Below are positions 35,686 to 43,600 of a stretch of DNA of 64,000 nt, piece after piece; the first letter of the stretch is position 1, and every line of letters starts with the position of its first letter. A model generated the notes under the pieces. That model made no database searches. It was not told where the DNA came from and saw nothing but the letters and a program-made list of their open reading frames with translations. Made by a program: the position numbers and the translations under genes. Location of the stretch: the NCBI RefSeq assembly GCF_021401135.1, contig NZ_JACBFO010000001.1, forward strand, positions 806,001 through 870,000, given 5' to 3'. This stretch comes from Azonexus sp. R2A61. GTDB lineage: Bacteria > Pseudomonadota > Gammaproteobacteria > Burkholderiales > Rhodocyclaceae.

Positions 35686-37427
35686 GGTTTTTCCTGTGGG
35701 CGTTGCGGATAGGGGGGCGAGGTTTCGAGGCGGGCGTCGATCACGGGCGTGCCGACAGTGAAGTGATAGACGCTTTGCCAGCGGGTGCCGGCGAGGCCGA
35801 AGGCGGTGTGTACCGGATCGTCGAAGAAGCAGCCGATGCCGGTGCCACGTACGCCGGCGGCCTCGGCTTCGAGGTAGAGCGCCTGGCCGACGCGGCCGGC
35901 TTCGCGCAGCAATTCGCGGTAGCCGGGGCCGTCGACCGTGGCGGTGTCGAATTCGCCGAGCATGCCGAGCGAGAAGGCGCTGGTCGAGGCGATGTCCTGA
36001 TGGCAGGACAGCGAGCGGGCCAGCCGCTGTAGTTCCTGCAGGCCAAGTTCCTGCAGCAGCGTCAGGCCGAGATGGGCAGGGCTGCGGTCGACCGGCGCGG
36101 CGGCCGGAAAACGGGCCAGCAGCGTGGCCCGCAGTTCGTCCGCGGCGGCCGGCGTGCGCGGCAGCAGATAGAGGCCGGGCGGCAGGCCGTCGACGCGCAG
36201 CACGAAGAGCAGCAGGTGGATGTGCGGCACAGTGCTCTGCCCGGTGAAGGGCGCGATGTCGCGCGGCAGGGTGGCGTCGAGCAGGCGCACAAAGTCGGCG
36301 AAGGGCAGCGTGCATTTGGGGTCGAAGCGCTGGCCGCTGCGCCGCTGGCGGATCAGTTGCGCGGTGCCGGTGGCGACGGAAGTTGCGGTCAACGGCGGGA
36401 AAGCGGGGAAAAATCCGGTCGGCGCGGCGGGCGGCATGTCCGGCCGGGCGGCAATGCGGTCCGCCGCGGCCTTGTTCGTGCCCGGTGCCGGGTGGGGAAT
36501 TTCGTCCGTTGCTGCGGTCGACCGCGCCAAGGCGGCTTTTTCGTGGTCGTCCAGGCTCGTCCGGCTGGCTGCCGCCGCCTGGTCGATGATGGGCCAGCGG
36601 TAGCCGGGCGACGGGTCGATGCGGTTCGGGCTGCCTTGCCAGCCGGCGGCGTCGAAGCGGGCGCGCAGGGCGGCGGGACCGGGCATTTCGCCCAGGCCGG
36701 GGGCGTCGACCGCCAGCAGGATTTCCGGCTCCTCGACTTCAGTGAAGGCGTAGCGGCCGCTCGGGAATTCCGGGCGGTCGAGGCCGAGCAGGCCGCTCAG
36801 CGTGACGCTGTCGACGGCCAGCGGGCGGATGCGCCAGCCGAGCAGCGCGGCGGCGTAGGCCAGCGTGCCGAGCGCGTGGCCGACGTCGAGCTGGCAGTAA
36901 CGGAAGGCGCGTTCGCCGTACTTCCAGGCTTCGCGCCACATCACGGAACTCAGCGCGATGGCCAGCCACGGGGCTTCGCCGTTCGGGCCGCTCAGTGCGC
37001 GGCCTTCCAGCGCGTGGTTTTCCGCTTCGTAGTGATGCACGCCGTCCGGCACGCCGGGCAGGCCGCCGCACAGCGCCCAGGCTTCGACCGGATGCAGGTT
37101 GCCGGACGACGGATTGCAGCGCAGCGCCCAGCGGCTCGGCCCCCAGCTTTTCCAGGCCGAGATGGCGAAGGACAGTTCGAACAGCGCGCCCAGGCTGGCG
37201 AGCGACGGGGCGACCGGGTTTTTCGCCGCGTCGGCCAGTTGACCGTAAGGCCGCTCGTAGCGGTCGGCGGCCAGCGGCAGTTCGAGCCGGGGCGCGCCGG
37301 CGTAGTGGCGGAAGGCGGCCGGCTGGGCGTCCCAGTCGAGCTGGCCGGGGCCTTCGGCGAAGGCTTCGAAGCGGTGCTTGGTGCGCGCGTGATACAGGCG
37401 CAGGGGATTTTGTGGGGTATCCGACAC
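35682..37427 (-). CDS. SagB-type tandem nitroreductase/dehydrogenase
   Basis: A 581-residue protein with two nitroreductase-fold halves. The first (about 60-245) has RCNPSSGNLHPVEAW and YCQLDVGHALGTLAYAA; the second (about 355-570) has LIRQRRSGQRFDP, LLREAGRVGQALYLEAEAAG and GTGIGCFFDDPVH. Family members bind FMN; SagB/ThcOx enzymes oxidise azolines in peptide natural products, but no YcaO or leader-peptide gene is nearby. Start GTG 37427 follows a sigma-54-like promoter at 37461-37476. A role linked to nitrogen fixation is inferred only from position. Confidence 0.8.
   Translation of the reverse strand: MSDTPQNPLRLYHARTKHRFEAFAEGPGQLDWDAQPAAFRHYAGAPRLELPLAADRYERPYGQLADAAKNPVAPSLASLGALFELSFAISAWKSWGPSRWALRCNPSSGNLHPVEAWALCGGLPGVPDGVHHYEAENHALEGRALSGPNGEAPWLAIALSSVMWREAWKYGERAFRYCQLDVGHALGTLAYAAALLGWRIRPLAVDSVTLSGLLGLDRPEFPSGRYAFTEVEEPEILLAVDAPGLGEMPGPAALRARFDAAGWQGSPNRIDPSPGYRWPIIDQAAAASRTSLDDHEKAALARSTAATDEIPHPAPGTNKAAADRIAARPDMPPAAPTGFFPAFPPLTATSVATGTAQLIRQRRSGQRFDPKCTLPFADFVRLLDATLPRDIAPFTGQSTVPHIHLLLFVLRVDGLPPGLYLLPRTPAAADELRATLLARFPAAAPVDRSPAHLGLTLLQELGLQELQRLARSLSCHQDIASTSAFSLGMLGEFDTATVDGPGYRELLREAGRVGQALYLEAEAAGVRGTGIGCFFDDPVHTAFGLAGTRWQSVYHFTVGTPVIDARLETSPPYPQRPQEKP
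37411..37426. promoter_or_regulatory. NifA upstream activator sequence TGT-N10-ACA
   Basis: TGT at 37411-37413, ten bases, ACA at 37424-37426: an exact match to the NifA binding consensus. It lies 77 bp before the -24/-12 promoter of nafY and overlaps the GTG start of the divergent SagB-like gene. Confidence 0.75.
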
Positions 37428-37460
37428 GATGCGGTCTTTTCGAGGGTTTGGCCAAGGTTG

Positions 37461-37476
37461 AGCAAGGGATATGCCC
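37461..37476 (-). promoter_or_regulatory. Sigma-54 promoter for the SagB-like/ankyrin operon
   Basis: On the minus strand GGGCATATCCCTTGCT matches the consensus TGGCACG-N4-TTGCW at the essential GG and GC with the required 10-bp spacing and a perfect TTGCT. The predicted start site is about 22 bp before the GTG at 37427. Confidence 0.65.
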
Positions 37477-37482
37477 GTTTGA

Positions 37483-37495
37483 AATCAGGGGCTTG
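37483..37495 (+). promoter_or_regulatory. IHF-like site between NifA site and promoter
   Basis: AATCAGGGGCTTG fits WATCAA-N4-TTR with one mismatch. Its place between the NifA site and the nafY -24/-12 promoter is where IHF bends DNA in nif promoters. Confidence 0.45.
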
Positions 37496-37502
37496 CCAGC
37501 GT

Positions 37503-37518
37503 TGGCATTCTCTCTGCA
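37503..37518 (+). promoter_or_regulatory. Sigma-54 promoter of nafY
   Basis: TGGCATTCTCTCTGCA has GG at 37504-37505 and GC at 37516-37517 with 10 bp between them, and TGGCA and TGCA intact. The predicted start is near 37529, about 29 bp before the nafY ATG. Confidence 0.75.
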
Positions 37519-37557
37519 AGGAAGTTCCACCCCAATCCTGAACAGAGGAGCCAGACG

Positions 37558-38304
37558 ATGGAAAAATCCACGCCTCCGATCACCCGCGAAGCGGCGCTGC
37601 GCATTGCGCTGGCCGCCCGCGCGATGCCCAATGCGACGCTGCCGCGCCTGCTCGAACTGATCCAGCGCCGGCTCGGCGACGAGCTCGACGAGGAAAAGCT
37701 GCGTCAGGTCACCGTGACCATGCTGAAAACCGGTTTTGCCAGCGCCGACGGCGAGGAGGACGGCGAAGACATCGGGATCGGCCTGGAATCGATGAAACTG
37801 GCCGTGCGCATCCTGTGGGGCGAGACCCAGGGCGACGACGACCTGCCGCGCATCGAACCCTACAGCGACGGCGACATGCCCGGTTCGGTGCGCATCGCCG
37901 TGGCGTCCGACAAGGGCGACTCGCTGTCCGGCCATTTCGGCTCCTGCCTGCGTTTTCTGGTGTATCAGGTGTCGCCGGGCGAGATCCGGCTGATCGATAT
38001 CCGCGACACGATGGATGCCGAATTCGCCGACGACAAGAACCTCTGGCGCGCCCAGCTGATCGGCGATTGTCACGTCTGCTACGTGGTGTCGATCGGCGGG
38101 CCGGCGGCGGCCAAGGTGATCCGGGCCGATGTCTATCCGATCAAGATTCCCGAGGGCGGGCCGGCCATCGAGATCATCCGGCCTTTCCAGAAGGCGATGG
38201 TCGAGTCGCCGCCGCCCTGGCTGCTGAAGATCCTCGGCGTCGCCGCCGAAAAGCGCCTGAAGAACTACAGCGCGAGCGGCGAAGCGGCGCTCGCCGACGA
38301 ATGA
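37558..38304 (+). CDS. nafY: NafY-type FeMo-cofactor and apo-dinitrogenase binding protein
   Basis: A 248-residue two-domain protein. The N-terminal helical domain (about 8-90) matches the apo-dinitrogenase-binding domain of NafY. The C-terminal domain (110-225) is the NifX/NifB-like cofactor-binding fold with VRIAVASDKGDSLSGHFGSC; His126 corresponds to the FeMo-co ligand of Azotobacter NafY. It acts as a carrier and chaperone in nitrogenase maturation. AGGAG at 37546-37550 precedes the ATG. Its promoter carries sigma-54, IHF and NifA elements. NifX is single-domain, so the two-domain length favours NafY. Confidence 0.88.
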   Translation: MEKSTPPITREAALRIALAARAMPNATLPRLLELIQRRLGDELDEEKLRQVTVTMLKTGFASADGEEDGEDIGIGLESMKLAVRILWGETQGDDDLPRIEPYSDGDMPGSVRIAVASDKGDSLSGHFGSCLRFLVYQVSPGEIRLIDIRDTMDAEFADDKNLWRAQLIGDCHVCYVVSIGGPAAAKVIRADVYPIKIPEGGPAIEIIRPFQKAMVESPPPWLLKILGVAAEKRLKNYSASGEAALADE

Positions 38305-38348
38305 GGCACAGCCGCAAGCGCAGGCTCCGCGCGGCCGCCGCTGCAGGG

Positions 38349-38370
38349 ATTGCGCCGTTTTTGGCGCAAT
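38349..38370. terminator. Hairpin between convergent nafY and the 89-residue gene
   Basis: ATTGCGCC-GTTTTT-GGCGCAAT is a perfect 8-bp stem with a 6-base loop, located 45 bp after nafY and just past the stop of the facing gene. There is no long U tract, so termination strength is uncertain. The palindrome TGCGGTCGACCGCA (38373-38386) follows directly. Confidence 0.45.
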
Positions 38371-38386
38371 CCTGCGGTCGACCGCA

Positions 38387-38656
38387 TCAACCGGCGGTTT
38401 TTTCCATCTGCCGCGGCGTCAGGCCGACCAGCGTCACCTGCGTGCCTTCGTCGCCGTTCCACCAGACGGCGACCCAGGCGGTGCCGTCCTCGTCGATCCG
38501 TTCGACCTCGCAGCGCGAGCCGACCATGTCCATGAACATGTCGAGCAGGTCTTCGTCGATGTCGCGGTCGGGCGTGATTTCCAGGACGCGGACCAGGTCG
38601 CCGATGGCGACGGTGTCGCCCAGGCGGTCGGTCGTGGTGGTGACGGTGGCTGGCAT
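38387..38656 (-). CDS. Small sigma-54-controlled protein of the nif island, function unknown
   Basis: An 89-residue acidic protein beginning MPATVTTTTDRLGDTVAIGD. It contains a beta-rich middle (VRVLEITPDRDIDEDLLDMF, MVGSRCEVERIDEDGTAWVA) that may form an SH3- or KOW-like barrel, and one cysteine. I do not recognise a named family. It has a GGAG Shine-Dalgarno site and lies 78 bp from a consensus-perfect sigma-54 promoter, strong evidence that it is a real, nitrogen-regulated gene. It sits between nafY and nifF on the opposite strand. Confidence 0.8.
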   Translation of the reverse strand: MPATVTTTTDRLGDTVAIGDLVRVLEITPDRDIDEDLLDMFMDMVGSRCEVERIDEDGTAWVAVWWNGDEGTQVTLVGLTPRQMEKTAG

Positions 38657-38733
38657 GCGGGACTCCGTGGATTGGCTTGAACGTGCCGGTCGTGTCGCAA
38701 AGTCGACGTCGGCCGGCGTTTTTTCCGGTGGTG

Positions 38734-38749
38734 TGCAACCCGCGTGCCA
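38734..38749 (-). promoter_or_regulatory. Consensus-perfect sigma-54 promoter
   Basis: The minus strand reads TGGCACGCGGGTTGCA, which matches TGGCACG-N4-TTGCW at every defined position. The start site is predicted near 38723, giving a leader of about 67 bases for the 89-residue gene. No exact TGT-N10-ACA was found within 200 bp; TGT-N10-ACG lies at 38693-38708. Confidence 0.85.
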
Positions 38750-38774
38750 CCTTGTCTGACTCCTGGGAGCGACG

Positions 38775-39326
38775 ATGAACAAGATTGGATTCTTTTTCGG
38801 CACCGAAACCGGCACGACGCGGCTGGTCGCCAAGAAGATGCAGAAAAAACTGGGCGACGAGATCTGCGACAAGCCGATCAACGTCAACCGCATCACGCCG
38901 GCCGACATGCTGGCCTACGACGCGCTGATCCTCGGTACGCCGAGCTACGGCATCGGCGAGATTCCCGGCAACGGCATTTCCGGCTGCTTCGAGCCGAACT
39001 GGGGCGAATTCCTGGCACAGATGCCGGAAAACCCGGATTTCTCCGGCAAGCGCATCGCCTTCTTCGGGCTCGGCGCGCAGGAGCGCTACGCCGACCGCTT
39101 CTGCAGTTCGCTTTATCCGCTGGTGATGTTGTTCAAATCGTGGGGTGCCGAGGTCGTCGGCGATTGGCCGACCGACGGCTATACCTACGCGCAGTCGGCG
39201 GCGGTCGTCGACGGGCGTTTCCTCGGGCTGATCATCGACCAGCGTACGCAGGGCATGTTCACCGACGAACGCATCGACACCTGGCTGGCGCAGGTGGTGC
39301 CGCTGCTCAAGGAGAAGCTCGGCTGA
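38775..39326 (+). CDS. nifF: Flavodoxin, NifF type
   Basis: A 183-residue long-chain flavodoxin, an electron donor that reduces the nitrogenase Fe protein. The FMN phosphate loop is FFGTETGTTRLVAKK (residues about 7-21); the long-chain loop and the segments LILGTPSYGIGEIPG and FFGLGAQERYADRF flank the isoalloxazine ring. It aligns well by eye with Azotobacter NifF (FFG-TGxT, LGTPTLGEGELPG, WSTDGYEFE). GGGAG precedes the ATG. Only a weak sigma-54-like match (38729-38744) lies upstream. Its end overlaps the convergent DUF2127 gene by 20 bp. Confidence 0.92.
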   Translation: MNKIGFFFGTETGTTRLVAKKMQKKLGDEICDKPINVNRITPADMLAYDALILGTPSYGIGEIPGNGISGCFEPNWGEFLAQMPENPDFSGKRIAFFGLGAQERYADRFCSSLYPLVMLFKSWGAEVVGDWPTDGYTYAQSAAVVDGRFLGLIIDQRTQGMFTDERIDTWLAQVVPLLKEKLG

Positions 39327-39792
39327 TCCGGCGGCGCTGGCGCAAGGCCAGCAACATCAGGACGACGATCGCCAGGTTGACCAGCAGGGCGCCCAGGCTG
39401 AGCCAGGAAAAGCCGCGCATCAGATTGGCCAGCTCGAAAGGCAGATAGATCGCACCGCTGGCCGCGGCGAGGATTTCCGCCCAGCGCCGGTCGTGCCACA
39501 GCCCCCAGGCTTCGACGAAGCGCAGCGTCGAATAGGCGGCGGCGCCGGCGGCCAGCCAGCGCAGGCGCAGGTCCTGGAAATGGTCGACGGCATCGAGGAA
39601 GATGCCCGGGTATTTCGCCGCCGGGTTCAGGTGCGCATGTTCGATCAGCGCCGCGGCCAGCGCGTGCAGGTCGCGATGCACCAGCAGGAGCAGGCCGGAG
39701 GCGGCAAGCAGCACGAGGATGCCCTTTGCCGCTTCGAAGGTGGCGACGCTGCGGATGCTGCGTCGGGTGGCATTGGCGGTGGCAAGGGGCAT
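39307..39792 (-). CDS. DUF2127 membrane protein
   Basis: A 161-residue protein with about four hydrophobic helices (FEAAKGILVLLAASGLLLLV, WLAAGAAAYSTLRFVEAWGL, WAEILAAASGAIYLPFELA, LSLGALLVNLAIVVLMLLAL), matching the DUF2127 family. Function is not established. It follows a lipoprotein gene by 38 bp and overlaps the end of nifF by 20 bp tail to tail. It has no visible nif control. Confidence 0.85.
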   Translation of the reverse strand: MPLATANATRRSIRSVATFEAAKGILVLLAASGLLLLVHRDLHALAAALIEHAHLNPAAKYPGIFLDAVDHFQDLRLRWLAAGAAAYSTLRFVEAWGLWHDRRWAEILAAASGAIYLPFELANLMRGFSWLSLGALLVNLAIVVLMLLALRQRRRISRASP

Positions 39793-39830
39793 GGCGGCGG
39801 GCGGGATTCTGCGGTTGCGCCCGCCCGGGA

Positions 39831-40427
39831 TCAGGGGGCGACGCTCATCAACTGCACGGAAGCGGGAGGACCGGATATTGCCACGACCTTGCCGTCGGGG
39901 CCGAACTGGATGTCGACCGTCTTTTTGGCCTTGGGGGTCCAGTAGCGCCAGACCGGGCCGGCAAGGTTCGGCGTTTCGTCGAGGCCGGGGTAGCCGACCG
40001 CCCACAACACCTGCTGGCGCGTCATGCCGCGGACGACCTTGGCGGCGTGGATCGCGTCGCGGATTTCCGGCGGCAGCGCGGCGATCTTCGGACGCGGGTC
40101 CTCGGGGACGACGACGCGATGCACCCAGGCGAATACCTGGCCGCTGTTGTCCGACTGGGTATCCCAGAGGCCGATGCTGCGTTGGGCGAATTCGCCGTAG
40201 ACGTAGTAAGTCCGCTTGGTCGATGTCAGGGTGATCGGTTCGCCGGCCGGGATCAGCTTGCCGTCCTGAACGTTGTCGCTGAAGATCCAGCCGCCGTTAT
40301 CGCGCAGGTTGCAGCAGGTGTAACCGGTGATCGGCTGGGGCAGGCGGGTGGCGCCGCAAGCGGCAAGCAGCAGTGCTGCGGCGGCGCCGGCGGCGATATG
40401 GCCGAGGCGGCCGGACAATGTCGTCAT
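39831..40427 (-). CDS. Putative lipoprotein, function unknown
   Basis: A 198-residue protein with a lipoprotein signal (HIAAGAAAALLLAACGATRL; lipobox LAAC). The mature part begins with a beta-rich domain (TGYTCCNLRDNGGWIFSDN, a Cys pair) and ends with a SmpA/BamE-like segment (GMTRQQVLWAVGYPGLDETP, then VWRYWTPKAKKTVDIQFG). The BamE-like ending suggests an envelope lipoprotein. ATG 40427 has GGAG at a good distance. It is transcribed ahead of the DUF2127 gene and is divergent from hrpA. Confidence 0.82.
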   Translation of the reverse strand: MTTLSGRLGHIAAGAAAALLLAACGATRLPQPITGYTCCNLRDNGGWIFSDNVQDGKLIPAGEPITLTSTKRTYYVYGEFAQRSIGLWDTQSDNSGQVFAWVHRVVVPEDPRPKIAALPPEIRDAIHAAKVVRGMTRQQVLWAVGYPGLDETPNLAGPVWRYWTPKAKKTVDIQFGPDGKVVAISGPPASVQLMSVAP

Positions 40428-40691
40428 GTCGATTTTCTCCCTGATCCGGTGGATGTTTTCGTCGGGCTTCCCTTCGGGCAAGGGTTGCCGCGGACGTGAG
40501 TCCGCCAGCATATTGGCGGCGGTCGGTCGATGTCAATTGAATGGCGGCGGCCGGCGATGTGTTTTGCACTTGGTGAAGCCCGGCGCGCCGCGTAAACTGC
40601 ACGGCCCGGCCGCGCTTGCGCGACAGCCGATTGATCCACGCTTCGACCCCCTGCCACGCCGGCGCTTTGCGCGCCGCCGTCTGCCGACCGG

Positions 40692-43600
40692 ATGAATTCC
40701 AACGACCGCACCCCGTCTTCCCGCCGTTCGCCCGAGCGGCCAACGCTGACCGCCGATGCCCGCCGCCTGCGCGCGCTGCAGCGCGACCTGCCACGGTCGA
40801 CCGGCGAAAAACGGCAAAAACTGCAAGCCGACCTGGAAAAGCTGCTCGCCGCGTCGCAAGCCGCCGTCGCCGAACGGCGCGGCAAGCTGCCGAAACCGGA
40901 ATTTCAGCCCGACCTGCCGGTCAACGAGCGGCGCGAGGAAATTGCCGAGTTGATCGCCAGGCATCAGGTGGTCATCGTCTGCGGCGAGACCGGTTCGGGC
41001 AAGACGACGCAGTTGCCGAAGATCTGCCTCGATCTCGGCATCGGTGCCCGCGGCCTGATCGGCCACACGCAGCCACGGCGGCTGGCCGCGCGTTCGGTGG
41101 CGACGCGCCTGGCGCAGGAGCTGAAGACCCAGGTCGGTGCCGGTGTCGGCGTAAAAATCCGCTTCCACGACAAGTCGACCGCAGACAGTTGGGTCAAGCT
41201 GATGACCGACGGCATCCTGCTCGCCGAGTCGCAGTCCGACCCCTACCTGAACGCCTACGAGGCGATCATCATCGACGAGGCGCACGAGCGCAGCCTGAAC
41301 ATCGACTTCCTGCTCGGCTACCTGAAGCAGTTGCTGCCGCGCCGGTCGGACCTGAAGCTGATCATCACCTCGGCGACCATCGACGCCGAGCGCTTCTCGC
41401 AGCATTTCAACGGTGCGCCGGTGATCGAGGTGTCCGGCCGCCTCTATCCGGTCGAAGTGCGCCATCGCCCGGTCGAGGACATCGACAAGAAGGACGACGA
41501 GCGCGATCTCTACGACGCCATCGTCGATGCCGCCGACGAGCTGTCGCGCCTCGGTTCCGGCGACATCCTCGTCTTCCTGCCCGGCGAGCGCGAAATCCGC
41601 GAGGCGGCGGAAGCTTTGCGCAAGCATGCGCTGGCTAGGCCTGGCTTATCCACCGCGCACGCGCCGGAAATCCTGCCGCTGTTCTCGCGTCTGTCGGCCG
41701 GCGAGCAGGACCGCATCTTCAAGCCTTCGGGCGGTCAGCGGCGCATCGTGCTGGCGACCAACGTCGCCGAAACCTCGCTCACCGTGCCAGGCATCCGCTA
41801 CGTCATCGACACCGGTCTGGCGCGGGTCAAGCGCTACTCCTACCGCAACAAGGTCGAGCAGTTGCAGGTCGAGAAGATTTCGCAGGCGGCGGCCCGCCAG
41901 CGCGCCGGCCGTTGCGGCCGGGTGGCGGCTGGCGTGTGCATCCGCCTCTACGACGAGGCCGATTTCAACGCGCGGCCGCCGTTCACCGACCCGGAAATCC
42001 TGCGTTCCTCGCTGGCCGGCGTCATCCTGCGCATGAAGTCGCTGCGCCTGACCGACGTCGAGAGCTTCCCCTTCATCGAACCGCCGCCGGCCAAGGCGAT
42101 CAGCGATGGCTACGCGCTGTTGCAGGAACTCGGCGCGCTCGACGACGACAACAAACTGACCAAGGTCGGCGAGGCGCTGGCCAAGCTGCCGCTCGATCCG
42201 CGCATCGGCCGCATGCTGGTCGCCGCGCGCGATCTGGGTTGCCTGAGCGAAGTCTTGATCATCGCTGCTGGCCTGTCGTCGCAAGACCCGCGCGAACGGC
42301 CGCAGGAACGCCAGCAGGCGGCGGACGAGAAGCACAAGCTGTTTGCCGACGAGAAATCGGAATTCCTCAGCTGGGTCAAGTTGTGGGCCTGGTTCCAGAA
42401 CGCCGTCGAACACAAGAAATCGAACAAGTCGCTGGTCGATACCTGCCACAGCCACTTCCTGTCGTATCTGCGCCTGCGCGAATGGCGCGAGGTGCATGGC
42501 CAGTTGCACGCGATGGTGGCTGAGCTGGGCTGGATTCGCGGCGACGAGACCCATCCCCACCCCAACCCTCCCCTTGAAGGGGAGGGGGTAAAGGCGAAAG
42601 GTCGCCAAGCCGGTCGGCTGGGCGAGGGTGGAAACTCCTCCCCCTTCAAGGGGGAGGCCGGGAGGGGGATGGGGGAACTTCCCCCGGCGACCTACGACGC
42701 CATCCACATGGCCCTGCTCTCGGGCCTGCTCGGCAACATCGGCTGCAAGTCGGACGAGTCCGGTTATTACCTCGGCGCACGCGGCATCCGCTTCCTGATC
42801 CACCCGTCGTCGCCGCTGCAGAAGAAGGCCGGCAAGTGGATCATGGCCGCCGAGATCACCGAGACGACGCGCCTCTTTGGCCGCTGCGTGGCGCGCATCG
42901 AATCGGACTGGATCGAGAAAGTGGGCGCTCACCTGATCAAGCGCCAGTACTTCGATCCGCACTGGGAAAAGAAGGCGATGCAGGTCGCCGGCTGGGAGCG
43001 CACGACGCTCTACGGGATCGTCATCAATCCCAAGCGGCGCATCCATTACGGCCCGCTGGCGCCGGCCGAGGCGCGCGACATCTTCATCCGCCAGGGGCTG
43101 GTCGCCGAGGAGATCGACGAGAGCTTCGCCAAGCGCTGGCCCTTCTTCCAGCACAACCAGAAGCAGATCCGCGAGATCGAGAAGATCGAGCACAAGCAGC
43201 GCCGGCAGGATGTGCTGGTCGATGACGAACTGATCTTCGCCTTCTACGATCACCTGATCCCGGAAGACATCCACAACGGCGCCACTTTCGACCACTGGCG
43301 CAAGAGCGCGGAGCAGGACAACCCCAAGCTGCTGTTCCTGGCCAAGGACGACCTGATGCGCCACTCGGCGGCCGGTGTCACCACCGAGGCCTTCCCGCAC
43401 AAGCTCAAGGCCGGTGGCGTGGAGTACGCGCTCACTTATCACTTCGAGCCGGGCTCTCCACGCGACGGCGTCACGCTGACGCTGCCGCTGGCGCAGCTCA
43501 ACCAGATTCCGGCGTCGCGCATGGAATGGCTGGTGCCGGGCCTGGTCAAGGAAAAGCTGGTGCAGTTGATCAAGACGCTGCCGCAGAAGATCCGCGCCAA

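Noticed and set aside
37518..37534. A second sigma-54 site on the minus strand near 37518-37534
   Set aside because: TGGAACTTCCTTGCA has only nine bases between GG and GC; sigma-54 needs ten.
38728..38744. Sigma-54 promoter for nifF on the plus strand
   Set aside because: TGGTGTGCAACCCGCG keeps the GG/GC spacing but loses most other consensus bases, and it lies on top of the perfect opposite-strand promoter. It was left out as a feature.
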